The notes below the pieces were generated by a model. It did not search any database. It was not told the DNA's origin and saw only the letters and a list, made by a program, of their open reading frames with translations. Below, one piece after another: positions 1 to 7,346 of a DNA stretch of 64,000 nt. The translations under genes were made by a program, and so were the position numbers. This DNA comes from Candidatus Geothrix odensensis (GTDB lineage Bacteria; Acidobacteriota; Holophagae; Holophagales; Holophagaceae): NCBI GenBank assembly GCA_016714685.1, contig JADKCH010000001.1:1-64000 (forward strand), read 5' to 3'. Position 1 is the stretch's first letter; every line of letters starts with the position of its first letter.

Positions 1-1366
1 TGGCACGGCGCTCAGAAAGAGGCGGTGTGTCTGCCGCCTTCGGCCCAGGACTCGCCACCATCCACGCCATGGTAGAAGCTGCTCCCAGCAGGAAGAGTTC
101 GGCCACGCCGTGGTCTCGCTCACCAGGGCCCCCCTCCAGGCCGATCCAGGCGTTGACCGGGGCGCTGAGGGTGACGGCCAGGTTGCGGCGGCCATCCCGA
201 TCCCTGATGGGACCGGAGAAGTGACCGGTTCCGGACCTCGGCGGTGGACGGGGCGCTGGGCGGGTTGGGCCCTTGCGCAGGGGAATGCCACTTTTGCGCA
301 CGGCCTCGGCGGCTTCCTGGCGGAGGCCCGGAGCCAGGTCAGAGGACCAGGCGCTTCCGGAACAGCTCCACGTTGCGGTGCGTGGCGGACTCAACGCAGG
401 ACGAGGATCAGCAGCAGGCCGAGGGCCCCACGATCCACAACGCGGACTTGGCGAGCGCCGCCTTGTGGGGATTGGGCTGAAGGAGGCGATGCCTACGGGG
501 AGCCGACGGCGAGTCCTTGAGCTTGAAGGCGGTCCAGACTGCCTCTGGGTCCAGATATGTGGAGAGGCTCCAGTTCACCTCCTCGCCGACGCCCTTGTGC
601 TTCTGGCGTTCGCGGGTGAGGCTGCGCGGCGGGGCGACGAACTCCGCCACCTGCACGCGCTCGCCCTGCTCCACCATCCAGTAGAACTCGCCCCAGACAC
701 CTTCGACCACGGCCTCGACATCCTGGAAGCGCCGCCGGGGGGTTTCCGCGTACCGCCCTGAATGCGCAGGTCGGCCAGAGGGATCTCGCGGCCCAGGAAG
801 AAGAGCGGGGGCTCCTCGCTGTAGTCCAGCGTGGCGAAGGCGCCATTGCGGCCGGAGAGGTCCGCGAAGCGGTAGGTGGCGCCTGGCTCCACGGCCCAGG
901 GGATCTCCCCCTCGGCGCTGTGGAGGGTGGCTTCGCTGATTTCGCCCACGGTCCAGAGCCCAGCCGGGCCCAGGTCGGCAAGCCCCCCGGCCTGCAGGCT
1001 GCCGGCCGAGGGCAGGGTGCCATGCGGATCCTGGGTGAAAGTGAGGTAGAAACGGCCCTGGGCCTCGGCGAGCCAGCCCCAGCGGCCGTCGTCCAGGGCC
1101 AGGTACCACTCGTCCCAGACGCCGCCGAGCGGGTGCTTCAGCTGGACGCGCCCGGCCAGGGTGAAGGACCGCCCCGTGTAGGTTCCCGAGGCGCCGAGCC
1201 CCAGCGGGGAGCCGGTGTCCACCAGGTCGGCCACCTTGCCGAGCAGCGCCGTATCGCGGTCCTTCCGGGCGGCCAGGGCCTTGCAGTAGGCGCAGACCGC
1301 CACCATGGTTCCGGGGCGGAAGCTCAGGGCGGCACCGCAGCTGGGGCAGGAGGCGAGGATGCTCAT
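1..1366 (-). pseudogene. DUF4178 domain protein, multiply frameshifted, cut by window edge
   Basis: The N-terminus reads cleanly from ATG at 1366: a zinc-ribbon-like start (C8-x2-C11 and a later C-x2-C) followed by a DUF4178-type beta domain (SFTLAGRVQLKHPLGGVWDEW). Near 740-765 the frame changes and the protein continues in another frame as RRRFQDVEAVVEGVWGEFYW. More changes follow near 480-500, 430, 395, 355, 140, 110 and 30, where fragments such as HRNVELFRKRLVL, DLAPGLRQEAAEAVRK and SFYHGVDGGESWAEGG appear in turn. Stitched together the fragments read as one colinear protein: DUF4178 domain, a membrane segment (ALGLLLILVLR) and a C-terminal beta domain. Function is unknown; the family often sits near polyamine and membrane genes. 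The density of indels close to position 1 fits poor sequence at a contig end better than natural decay. The start is well supported; the 3' end lies outside the window. Confidence 0.6.
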
Positions 1367-1391
1367 GGGGTGGGGTGATTATGCAGGGGCG

Positions 1392-2549
1392 TCACAGCCA
1401 GGGGAAGATGCGACACAGCCCTTCACGGAATTGGGACTCCCGTGTCAGGAGGCTGAGGACCAGGTGACCGTCACCGGGCAGGTCGAAGAAGGAGCCCGGA
1501 TGGACCAGCACCGAGGCCTCCTCCAGCAGGCGCAGGGCGCAGGCCTCATCCGCATCCACGGCGGGGCGCCGCAGCAGGACCGACCAGCCACCCTCCACCG
1601 GCAGCCTCGACAGCTGCGGCTGGTGGGCCAGGGCGGCGTCGAGGGTGGCGAGGTTGGTCCACAGCCGCCCCAGGATCCGGGTCCGAATGGGGGCGGCCAG
1701 CTCGAGGAGGCGTGGGGCCGCGGCCTGCACGGGCGCGGAGACGGAGAGGTACTGGTCGGCGAGGAAGGCCAGGGCCTCCAGGGCGTCCTCCGCTCCGGGG
1801 CCACGCACCGCGATCCAGCCGAGCTTCAGCTGGGGCAGGCCGGCCACCTTGCTGAGGCCCGAGAGGAGGAAGACGGGGCAGGATGGAGTCAGATCCAGGA
1901 GGGCCGTTGCCAGTTGGTCATCGGCCACCTCCAGGGCATAGTCCGCGAAGACCTCGTCGACGAGCAGGGCGAGGCCGCGCTGGGCGCATAGGTTGGTCAG
2001 TTCGGCCCACTCCACCGTTGTCAGGAAGTGTCCGGTGGGGTTGTTGGGGTTCACCACCACCACGGCCCGGGTCCGCGGCGAGACGGCGGCCTCCAGGGCG
2101 CCCAGGTCCAGGTGCCAGCGGTCGTGGAAGTAGGAGGGAACCGGTCGCGCCGTCAGGCCCTCCAGCCGCGCCAGCCACTCGAAGAGGGGGTAGCTTGGGC
2201 TGGGCACGAGCACCTCGTCCCCCGGGTCGCCCAGCAGCTTGAAGAGCAGCCCGTAGCCCTCGCTGGTGGAGGCCGTGAGCAGCAGATCCTCGGCCCGCAG
2301 GCCATGGCCGTGGTGGGCGGCGATGGCCTCCCGTGCGCTCCTGGATCCCTGGGCATCAGGATCGTAGGCCAGCACGGAGGGCAGGGAGAGCGCCTGGCGG
2401 ATCTCCAACTCGGGATAGGTGAAGCCGCAGCGCGTGGGGTTGGAGACCGTGAGATCCAGGACCTCCTGGCCCTGGGCCCGGAGCCGGGCCAGCGAGGCCG
2501 CGAGGGCGTTCGGCTCGAAACCCTGCGGCAGGCGGGAGGAGAGGCGCAT
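1392..2549 (-). CDS. PLP-dependent class I/II aminotransferase
   Basis: 385 aa, a normal length for fold-type I aminotransferases (AAT_I). Visible hallmarks are the NPNNPTG motif at residues 167-173, the cofactor aspartate in LVDEVFADY (D198, with Y204), and the Schiff-base lysine K234 in SGLSK, followed by the substrate-binding segment LPQLKLGWIAVRG. The N-terminal LDLTVSNPTRCGFTYP resembles aminotransferases that act on aromatic or other large amino acids, but the substrate cannot be fixed from sequence. It should be cytoplasmic. The gene lies 25 bp downstream of the DUF4178 start, on the same strand. No strong Shine-Dalgarno is seen at the ATG; the start is chosen because it is the only Met before the conserved N-terminal arm. 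Confidence 0.88.
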   Translation of the reverse strand: MRLSSRLPQGFEPNALAASLARLRAQGQEVLDLTVSNPTRCGFTYPELEIRQALSLPSVLAYDPDAQGSRSAREAIAAHHGHGLRAEDLLLTASTSEGYGLLFKLLGDPGDEVLVPSPSYPLFEWLARLEGLTARPVPSYFHDRWHLDLGALEAAVSPRTRAVVVVNPNNPTGHFLTTVEWAELTNLCAQRGLALLVDEVFADYALEVADDQLATALLDLTPSCPVFLLSGLSKVAGLPQLKLGWIAVRGPGAEDALEALAFLADQYLSVSAPVQAAAPRLLELAAPIRTRILGRLWTNLATLDAALAHQPQLSRLPVEGGWSVLLRRPAVDADEACALRLLEEASVLVHPGSFFDLPGDGHLVLSLLTRESQFREGLCRIFPWL

Positions 2550-2749
2550 TCGACCAGACTAGACGAGATGCTTGGTCTCGTGGCGACTGGTCGCGGAAGG
2601 CGCGGAGGCCTCGCGAAAGCCGCGGAAGAATGAGGATGAGGACGCTGCAATGGTTTCTCCTCCTCCTGCGCCTTCTGTGAATTTCTGTGTCTTCCGCGAT
2701 CAGCCAGTGGGATTGACGCGATAATCACTGGAAGGCTCAGGAGGCTCCC
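2550..2749. other. intergenic region, possible dispersed repeat remnant
   Basis: About 200 bp between divergent genes. It contains repeated CGCGGAAG-like words near 2590-2630 and a pyrimidine-rich stretch ending TCTTCCGCGATCAG near 2690. Similar CGCGGAA words recur downstream of dusB near 37710-37735, so this may be another degraded repeat. An SD (CAGGAGG) precedes elbB. No gene is seen. Confidence 0.3.
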
Positions 2750-3541
2750 ATGGCTAGGACGCTCAAGGTCGCGGTGCTGCTGGCGGGGTGCGGTCACCTG
2801 GACGGTGCCGAAGCGCGCGAGGCGGTGTTGACGCTGCTGGCCCTCGACCAGCACGGGGCCGCCTTCCAGTGCATCGCGCCCAATGCCGACCAGCACCACG
2901 TCATCAACCACGCCACCGGCCAGCCCGTGCCCGGCGCCGTGCGCAACATCCTGGAGGAGGCCAGCCGCATCGCCCGCGTGGGGCAGTGCCTGGACCTGGC
3001 CCAGGCCCGCGTCGAGGACTACGACGCGCTGCTCATGCCCGGGGGCTACGGCGTGGCCAAGAACCTCTGCACCTTCGCGTTCAAGGGGCCAGAAGGCGAG
3101 GTCCGGCCCGATGTAGCCGCCTTCCTGCGCGCCTTCTTCGCGGCGAAGAAGCCCGTGGGCGCCATCTGCATCGCCCCGGCCCTGGTGGCCCTGGCACTTT
3201 CGGGACAGAGTGCCGCCCGCCTCACCCTGGGCGGCGACCCGGGCTGCGCGGACGCCATGCGGCGCCTGGGGCACCTTCACCAGGACACGCCCAGCGCCCG
3301 CGAGATCGTCATCGACGACGCGCTCAACCTCGTCACCACGCCCGCCTACATGTTCGACGATGCCCGGCTGAGCGATGTCTTCGTGGGTATCGAGCGCTGC
3401 GTGGCGGAAGTGCTCAAGGCCAGGGTCTGTTTTGGGGGGTGGCGGGGGGGGGGGGGCGGCGGGGGGGAGGGAAAGGGGAAGGGGGGGGGGGGGGGGGGGC
3501 GCGGCCCGGCCCACGGGGCCCGGCCGCGCGCATCCACTTGA
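2750..3541 (+). CDS. elbB: isoprenoid biosynthesis glyoxalase ElbB; 3' end corrupted
   Basis: DJ-1/PfpI superfamily protein related to E. coli ElbB, a class I glutamine-amidotransferase-like fold with glyoxalase activity, historically linked to isoprenoid/lycopene yield. Visible signatures are VAVLLAGCGHLDGAE at the N-terminus, APNADQHHVINH (43-54), the MPGGYGVAKNLCTFA segment (96-110) and the nucleophile-elbow cysteine C140 in GAICIAPAL. Good homology ends near residue 225 (GIERCVAEVLKAR), matching the usual length of about 217-225 aa. After that the frame runs into poly-G and yields a Gly/Arg-rich tail with no biological look, so the natural stop is missing and the real gene probably ends near 3430. 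The start is fixed by CAGGAGG 8 nt upstream. Confidence 0.85.
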   Translation: MARTLKVAVLLAGCGHLDGAEAREAVLTLLALDQHGAAFQCIAPNADQHHVINHATGQPVPGAVRNILEEASRIARVGQCLDLAQARVEDYDALLMPGGYGVAKNLCTFAFKGPEGEVRPDVAAFLRAFFAAKKPVGAICIAPALVALALSGQSAARLTLGGDPGCADAMRRLGHLHQDTPSAREIVIDDALNLVTTPAYMFDDARLSDVFVGIERCVAEVLKARVCFGGWRGGGGGGGEGKGKGGGGGGRGPAHGARPRAST

Positions 3542-4254
3542 AAACAGACCCAGCCTCCCTCGCCCCGCCGCGGATGCACCATCCTCCGGAGCGCCGGCGT
3601 CAGGATGCGGCTGGCGACGAGGATGCGGGCCTCTTCGTCCAGCACCTTGATCCACGGTGCGGCGTGACCCAGGGCCAGGCCCGAATCGGGCAGGGGGAGG
3701 CTGCGGTCCAGCGCCTGCAGCACCTGTTCAGCTACGGGCCCGGCCTCGCGCCAGCGCGAGAGGGCCAGGGCTTCGGCCTGAGGCGGACGCAGGGGCGGCT
3801 GGATGAGGGCGACCAGGGCTTCCAGTCCCAGCTTGGGATGGTGGAGGAAGGCCGCCAGCACCAGAGGCGCGGGACCCTTCCACACCATGGGCCAGAGCTG
3901 TCTCGGGGCATGGATGGCCAGGCTGCGCCGCTCGCCGGTGGTCATGACCGGCCACAGCTGCAGCAGCTTCTCCGTCGCCTGCTGGGCGGCCTGGGGGTGG
4001 GCCGCCGCGTCCGTCGCCACCGCGGCCAGGGCCCGCCAGGGCAGGCGGCCCAGCAGGCGGGCGCGGAGGTGCGCCGGGGCCTTCGGGTGCTGGGCGATCC
4101 AGCGCAGCAGGAGGGGCCGCTTCTTCAGCTCGGGCAGCTCCGCCGCGGCTTCCAGCCAGCCCCTGGGCGGATCCGTGTGCCGCAGGAGCCGCAGGAAGCG
4201 CGGCCAGGGGACATCGGGCGGAAGCGCCCAGGGAGTGGTGGGGGGATGGGGCAT
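3346..4254 (-). CDS. hypothetical alpha-helical protein, 3' end lost in poly-G
   Basis: Reads from ATG at 4254 as MPHPPTTPWALPPDVPW, then about 220 residues of Leu/Ala/Trp-rich helices with repeated HPxxxxxxRARLL and HPKLGLEALVAL units that look HEAT-like. No recognised catalytic motif. Recognisable protein stops near residue 235 (ALRRMVHPRRGEGG). Beyond that the frame goes through the complement of the poly-G tract (a run of prolines) and into the antisense of elbB, so that C-terminus is not credible. The coding part is probably about 3555-4254. Convergent with elbB; divergent from the next gene across repeat copy 1. Function unknown. Confidence 0.5.
   Translation of the reverse strand: MPHPPTTPWALPPDVPWPRFLRLLRHTDPPRGWLEAAAELPELKKRPLLLRWIAQHPKAPAHLRARLLGRLPWRALAAVATDAAAHPQAAQQATEKLLQLWPVMTTGERRSLAIHAPRQLWPMVWKGPAPLVLAAFLHHPKLGLEALVALIQPPLRPPQAEALALSRWREAGPVAEQVLQALDRSLPLPDSGLALGHAAPWIKVLDEEARILVASRILTPALRRMVHPRRGEGGWVCFQVDARGRAPWAGPRPPPPPPFPFPSPPPPPPPRHPPKQTLALSTSATQRSIPTKTSLSRASSNM
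3423..3551. repeat. poly-G low-complexity tract framed by 11-bp inverted repeat
   Basis: GGGTCTGTTTT at 3423-3433 and its exact complement AAAACAGACCC at 3541-3551 frame 107 bases. Most of the left two thirds is G, including an uninterrupted run of about 19 at 3481-3499. The right part is a GC hairpin: 3500-3506 pairs with 3522-3528 and 3508-3511 with 3517-3520 around loop CACGG. Both convergent genes lose their stops here. This could be a bidirectional terminator disrupted by a sequencing or assembly artefact. Confidence 0.75.
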
Positions 4255-4260
4255 GGACAG

Positions 4261-4460
4261 AAGTCTAGAGTCTGGAGTCCGGAGTCTGGAGGTACTGCTT
4301 TCTGTGGCGGCGCTCTGCGCCGCGCCGGTGATCCAGTCTGGCGCCGACCCACCTGGACGGCCCAAAGGCGAATCAAAGGCGCCGCCGCAGGCGGCCACAG
4401 GCAACCGTATCTCCAGACTCCAGCCTCGCGGCCATAGGCCGCACCTCCAGCCTCCAGCCC
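4261..4460. repeat. dispersed palindromic intergenic repeat, copy 1
   Basis: The left arm is built of GAGTCTGGA-type units and ends CTGGAGGTAC (4286-4295). The right arm begins GTATCTCCAG (4407-4416), its near-perfect complement, and continues into a hairpin GCGGCC-ATA-GGCCGC and CCTCCAGCC. The interior holds the family core GGCGCCGACCCA (4340-4351) and a GCGGCGC/GCGCCGC palindrome. It fills most of the divergent gap between two genes. Copies 2-4 lie near 16.0, 21.7 and 27.8 kb. Confidence 0.8.
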
Positions 4461-4481
4461 GAGGTACGCCACACTATCCCC

Positions 4482-5117
4482 ATGACCACCGAATTCACCA
4501 TCCTGGGCCGGGGCCGAGCGGGGCGCGCCCTGGCGGAGGCCTGGGGCCCGCGGGTGGCGCTGCGGGAGCACGCGGCCCGGCCCGAGGGGCTGGTACTGCT
4601 GGCGGTGCCGGACCGGGTCGTTCCTGGACTGGCGGCGCTGTTCCCGGGTCGCTGCGCGCACCTGGCGGGCAGCCTGCACCTGGAGGGCGTGCCCTGCGCC
4701 CACCCCCTCACGAGCTTCGACGGCCGGGCCCACGACTGGACGGGCACACCCCTCGCAGTCACCGGGTCCCTGCCGGATGAGCTGCGCCGCGCCTTTGGCG
4801 ACCTGGGCTTCCTGGCCTTCGACCTGCCGGCGGAGCTGAAGCCGCTCTACCACGCGGCTGCCGTGCTCACATCGGGCCATGCGGCCACCCTGTGGCTGGG
4901 GGCCGAGGCCCTCCTCCGCGCCCAGGGCGTGGCGCTGCCGGGCCGCGGTCTGCTGCCCCTGGCGGAAGCCACCCTTCGCAACGTGGGGGCCGCCGGCGCC
5001 GCGGGTCGCACCGGGCCCTTCATGCGTGGTGACGAGGCCACCATCGCCCGCGATGCCGAGGCCCTGCCGGGGCCCTGGCGCGAGATCTTCCTGCAGCTCG
5101 GCCGCGCGCTCGACTGA
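4482..5117 (+). CDS. Rossmann-like/DUF2520 domain oxidoreductase
   Basis: 211 aa. The N-terminal nucleotide-binding fold carries FTILGRGRAGRALAEAW, with the glycine-rich G9-x-G11-x2-G14 loop and LVLLAVPDRVVPGLA as the next beta-alpha unit. The C-terminal helical half (LKPLYHAAAVLTSGHAATLW) matches the DUF2520 type, which resembles the dimerisation domain of ketopantoate reductase and pyrroline-5-carboxylate reductase. It is shorter than the usual 270-300 aa of the family. Substrate unknown; probably an NAD(P)-dependent reductase. It is followed 21 bp later by the EamA gene on the same strand, so the two may be co-transcribed. Expression must start inside or just after repeat copy 1. Confidence 0.7.
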   Translation: MTTEFTILGRGRAGRALAEAWGPRVALREHAARPEGLVLLAVPDRVVPGLAALFPGRCAHLAGSLHLEGVPCAHPLTSFDGRAHDWTGTPLAVTGSLPDELRRAFGDLGFLAFDLPAELKPLYHAAAVLTSGHAATLWLGAEALLRAQGVALPGRGLLPLAEATLRNVGAAGAAGRTGPFMRGDEATIARDAEALPGPWREIFLQLGRALD

Positions 5118-5138
5118 CCTTGCACCTCCTGGAGTGCC

Positions 5139-5987
5139 ATGTTCCTGCTGCTCGTCGTCTCGGTCCTGTGGGCCCTGTCCTTCGGCCTCACGGCCCAGGT
5201 GAGCGGCCTGGGCGCACCCTTCGTGACGGCGGTCCGCACCCTGCTCGCGGCGCTGGTCTTCCTGCCCTTCCTGAACCTGAAGGGGCTGGCACCCAAGCGG
5301 GTGGCCGCCTTCGCGGCCATCGGCGCGCTGCAGTTCGGGCTCATGTACCTGCTCTACATCGCGTCGTTCCAGTGGCTGCGCCCTTCGGAAGTGGCCCTTT
5401 TCACCATCTTCACGCCCCTCTTCGTGACGCTGGTGGGCGACCTGCTGGAAGGGCGCAGCACCGGCCGGGTCTGGCTCGCGGTGGTGGTGGCGGTGCTGGG
5501 GACGGGCATCTGCGTCTGGTCCGGACTGGGGCGGGCAGGACTGCTCTGGGGTTTCCTCCTCATGCAGGGGGCGAACCTCTGCTTCGCCCTGGGCCAGGTG
5601 CTCTATCGCCGCGAGGCGCCCGCGGCCGGGAGGCGCGACCACCAGCTCATGGGGTTGCTCTACCTCGGTGCCGCCGCGGTGGCCGTGGCCTTCGCCGCAC
5701 CCTCGATCTCCTGGGACAAGGTCCTCGCCATGACCTTCCGGCAGGGGATGGTGCTCGTCTACCTGGGCGCGGTGGCCTCAGGGCTGGGCTTCTTCCTCTT
5801 CAACGCGGGTGCCCGGAGGACGGATCTCGGGACGCTCGCCATCTTCAACAACGTGAAGATCCCTCTGGCGATCCTGGCCTCGGGGCTCGTGTTCCGAGAG
5901 ACCATCGACTGGCCCAGGCTCGTCCTGGGCGGGTCGGTCATCGTTCTCGCCCTCGCGCTCAATGGTTTTTCTGGAGGACGCCCATGA
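5139..5987 (+). CDS. EamA/DMT-family transporter
   Basis: 282 aa with about ten hydrophobic segments arranged as two EamA repeats (first half MFLLLVVSVLWALSFGL onward; second half from LLWGFLLMQGANLCFALGQV). Length and layout match drug/metabolite exporters of the inner membrane. The substrate is not predictable; amino acids, amines or nucleosides are usual for the family. The stop TGA overlaps the start of the next gene in ATGA, indicating translational coupling with miaE. Confidence 0.85.
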   Translation: MFLLLVVSVLWALSFGLTAQVSGLGAPFVTAVRTLLAALVFLPFLNLKGLAPKRVAAFAAIGALQFGLMYLLYIASFQWLRPSEVALFTIFTPLFVTLVGDLLEGRSTGRVWLAVVVAVLGTGICVWSGLGRAGLLWGFLLMQGANLCFALGQVLYRREAPAAGRRDHQLMGLLYLGAAAVAVAFAAPSISWDKVLAMTFRQGMVLVYLGAVASGLGFFLFNAGARRTDLGTLAIFNNVKIPLAILASGLVFRETIDWPRLVLGGSVIVLALALNGFSGGRP

Positions 5988-6577
5988 GTGGATTCCGACC
6001 GCCCCTGGCCCTCCGCACCAGCACCCCCGCCGCCTGGGCGGAGGCGGCCACCGCCGACCCCGCGGCCCTGCTGTCCGACCATGCCCACTGCGAGAAGAAG
6101 GCCGCCCTGAACGCCCTCAACCTGAGCCAGTCCTTCGCGGACACGCCGCGGTCCGCGGTCCTGCTGGCGCGCCTCGCCGAGGAGGAGCTCAACCACTACC
6201 GGCGCGTGCTGGAGGCCCTCCAGGGCTTCGGCTGGGTGTTGCGACCGGACCTGGGCAACCCCTACGCCCAGGCCCTGCACAAGCTGGCCTCCAAGGGCCT
6301 GCTGGACCGCCTGCTCATCGCCGCGCTCATCGAGGCCCGCAGCTGCGAGCGGCTCTGGCTGCTGGAGCAGGCGGGCCCGGCCCAGGCCGAGCTGGGTTCC
6401 GCGGGCTGGCTGGCCTTCCTCCTGGAACTGGAGCGCTGCGAGGCGGGCCATGCGGTGGCCTACCGGAGCCTGGCTGAGGAGCGCTTCGGCGCCCAGGCCG
6501 AAGCCCGGCTGGAGTGGTGGCTGGACCGCGAGGCCGAGGTGATCCAGACCCTGCCGTGGCGGTCTGCGGTCCACTAG
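5984..6577 (+). CDS. miaE: tRNA-(ms2io6A)-hydroxylase MiaE
   Basis: 197 aa, close to the short MiaE form known from Pseudomonas. MiaE is a non-haem diiron monooxygenase that hydroxylates the isopentenyl group of ms2i6A37 in tRNAs reading UNN codons. Probable ferritin-like ligands are visible: HAHCEKKAA (E37), EEELNHY (E68-x2-H71), IEARSCE (E117) and LERCEAGH (E153-x2-H156). The chosen start is the ATG that overlaps the EamA stop. An upstream extension in the same frame has no homology character. No miaA or miaB occurs in the window. Reading the helices as the diiron fold is secure; exact ligand numbering is inference. Confidence 0.87.
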   Translation: MSGFRPPLALRTSTPAAWAEAATADPAALLSDHAHCEKKAALNALNLSQSFADTPRSAVLLARLAEEELNHYRRVLEALQGFGWVLRPDLGNPYAQALHKLASKGLLDRLLIAALIEARSCERLWLLEQAGPAQAELGSAGWLAFLLELERCEAGHAVAYRSLAEERFGAQAEARLEWWLDREAEVIQTLPWRSAVH

Positions 6578-6636
6578 GTGGTTTAACCCCCAGTAAGGCC
6601 TTTCGTGGCATTCTGAGGCGTCTTCCGAGGCAGCCT

Positions 6637-7338
6637 ATGTCCACTGTTCCAGACCATGGTCTCAAAGAGATGGTGCCGGTCTTCGGGCCCGAGGCCCTGG
6701 GCGTCGGCGCCCACGGCAGCTTCCATGCCGCCCTCGAGCGGCTCAGCGGCGAGGGCGACCTCAAGGCCCGGCTCCTGCTCTCGGCCCTGTCCCATTTCGC
6801 GGCCAAGGGCTATGACGGCGTGCAGGTGAAGGAGGTGGCCGAGGAGGCCGGTGTCTCCAAACCCACCCTCTACTATCACTTCGGCAGCAAGGAGGGGCTC
6901 TTCCGCCAGCTCTGCCTGGTCTCCCTGGCCAGCATGGCCGTGCGCATCCAGGCCATGGTGGATCCCTACCTGGCCGCCCCGCTCAAGGGCAGGCCTGCCC
7001 TTGAGGCCGCCTGCCTGGACCTCTGCCGCGCCTACCTGGGCCTGCTGCTCGAGAGCCAGGAGTTCACGGGCTTCATCCTGCGCTCCATCGCCGTGCCCTC
7101 GCCGGATTCCAGCTTCCGTGACCTGATGCCCCTGGTGGAGAAGGGCCTGAGCCCCCTCGGCATGTTCATGCACCACGCCTTCGGCACGGGCCTGGAGCAG
7201 GCCCGCAAGGAGGTGCTGCTCTTCACGTCGCTGGTGGGCTCGCTCATCGAGGAGAAGCTGCGCGACCCCCACTACCAGATCACTGACGAGGAGATCCGGT
7301 GGGTGTCGCAGCGCTGGCTGCACGGCGTCCTGGGCTGA
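6637..7338 (+). CDS. TetR/AcrR-family transcriptional regulator
   Basis: 233 aa. A typical TetR helix-turn-helix lies at about residues 43-90 (VKEVAEEAGVSKPTLYYHFG, then SKEGLFR), preceded by an unusually long 40-residue N-terminal extension. The C-terminal ligand domain is helical and variable, with FLLRSIAVPSP-like and MFMHHAFGTGLEQ segments that give no ligand. No clear operator palindrome is visible in the 59 bp upstream. The next gene starts 8 bp after its stop, so the regulator and the M61 peptidase may be co-transcribed. The Met chosen follows the stop of miaE; an upstream in-frame start would overlap miaE. Confidence 0.85.
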   Translation: MSTVPDHGLKEMVPVFGPEALGVGAHGSFHAALERLSGEGDLKARLLLSALSHFAAKGYDGVQVKEVAEEAGVSKPTLYYHFGSKEGLFRQLCLVSLASMAVRIQAMVDPYLAAPLKGRPALEAACLDLCRAYLGLLLESQEFTGFILRSIAVPSPDSSFRDLMPLVEKGLSPLGMFMHHAFGTGLEQARKEVLLFTSLVGSLIEEKLRDPHYQITDEEIRWVSQRWLHGVLG

Positions 7339-7346
7339 GGCCGCCC

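Noticed and set aside
2788..4437. 549-residue + strand frame running through elbB, the poly-G tract and the next gene
   Set aside because: It crosses the artefactual tract and is Arg/Pro/Gly-rich without any domain; elbB in another frame is real.
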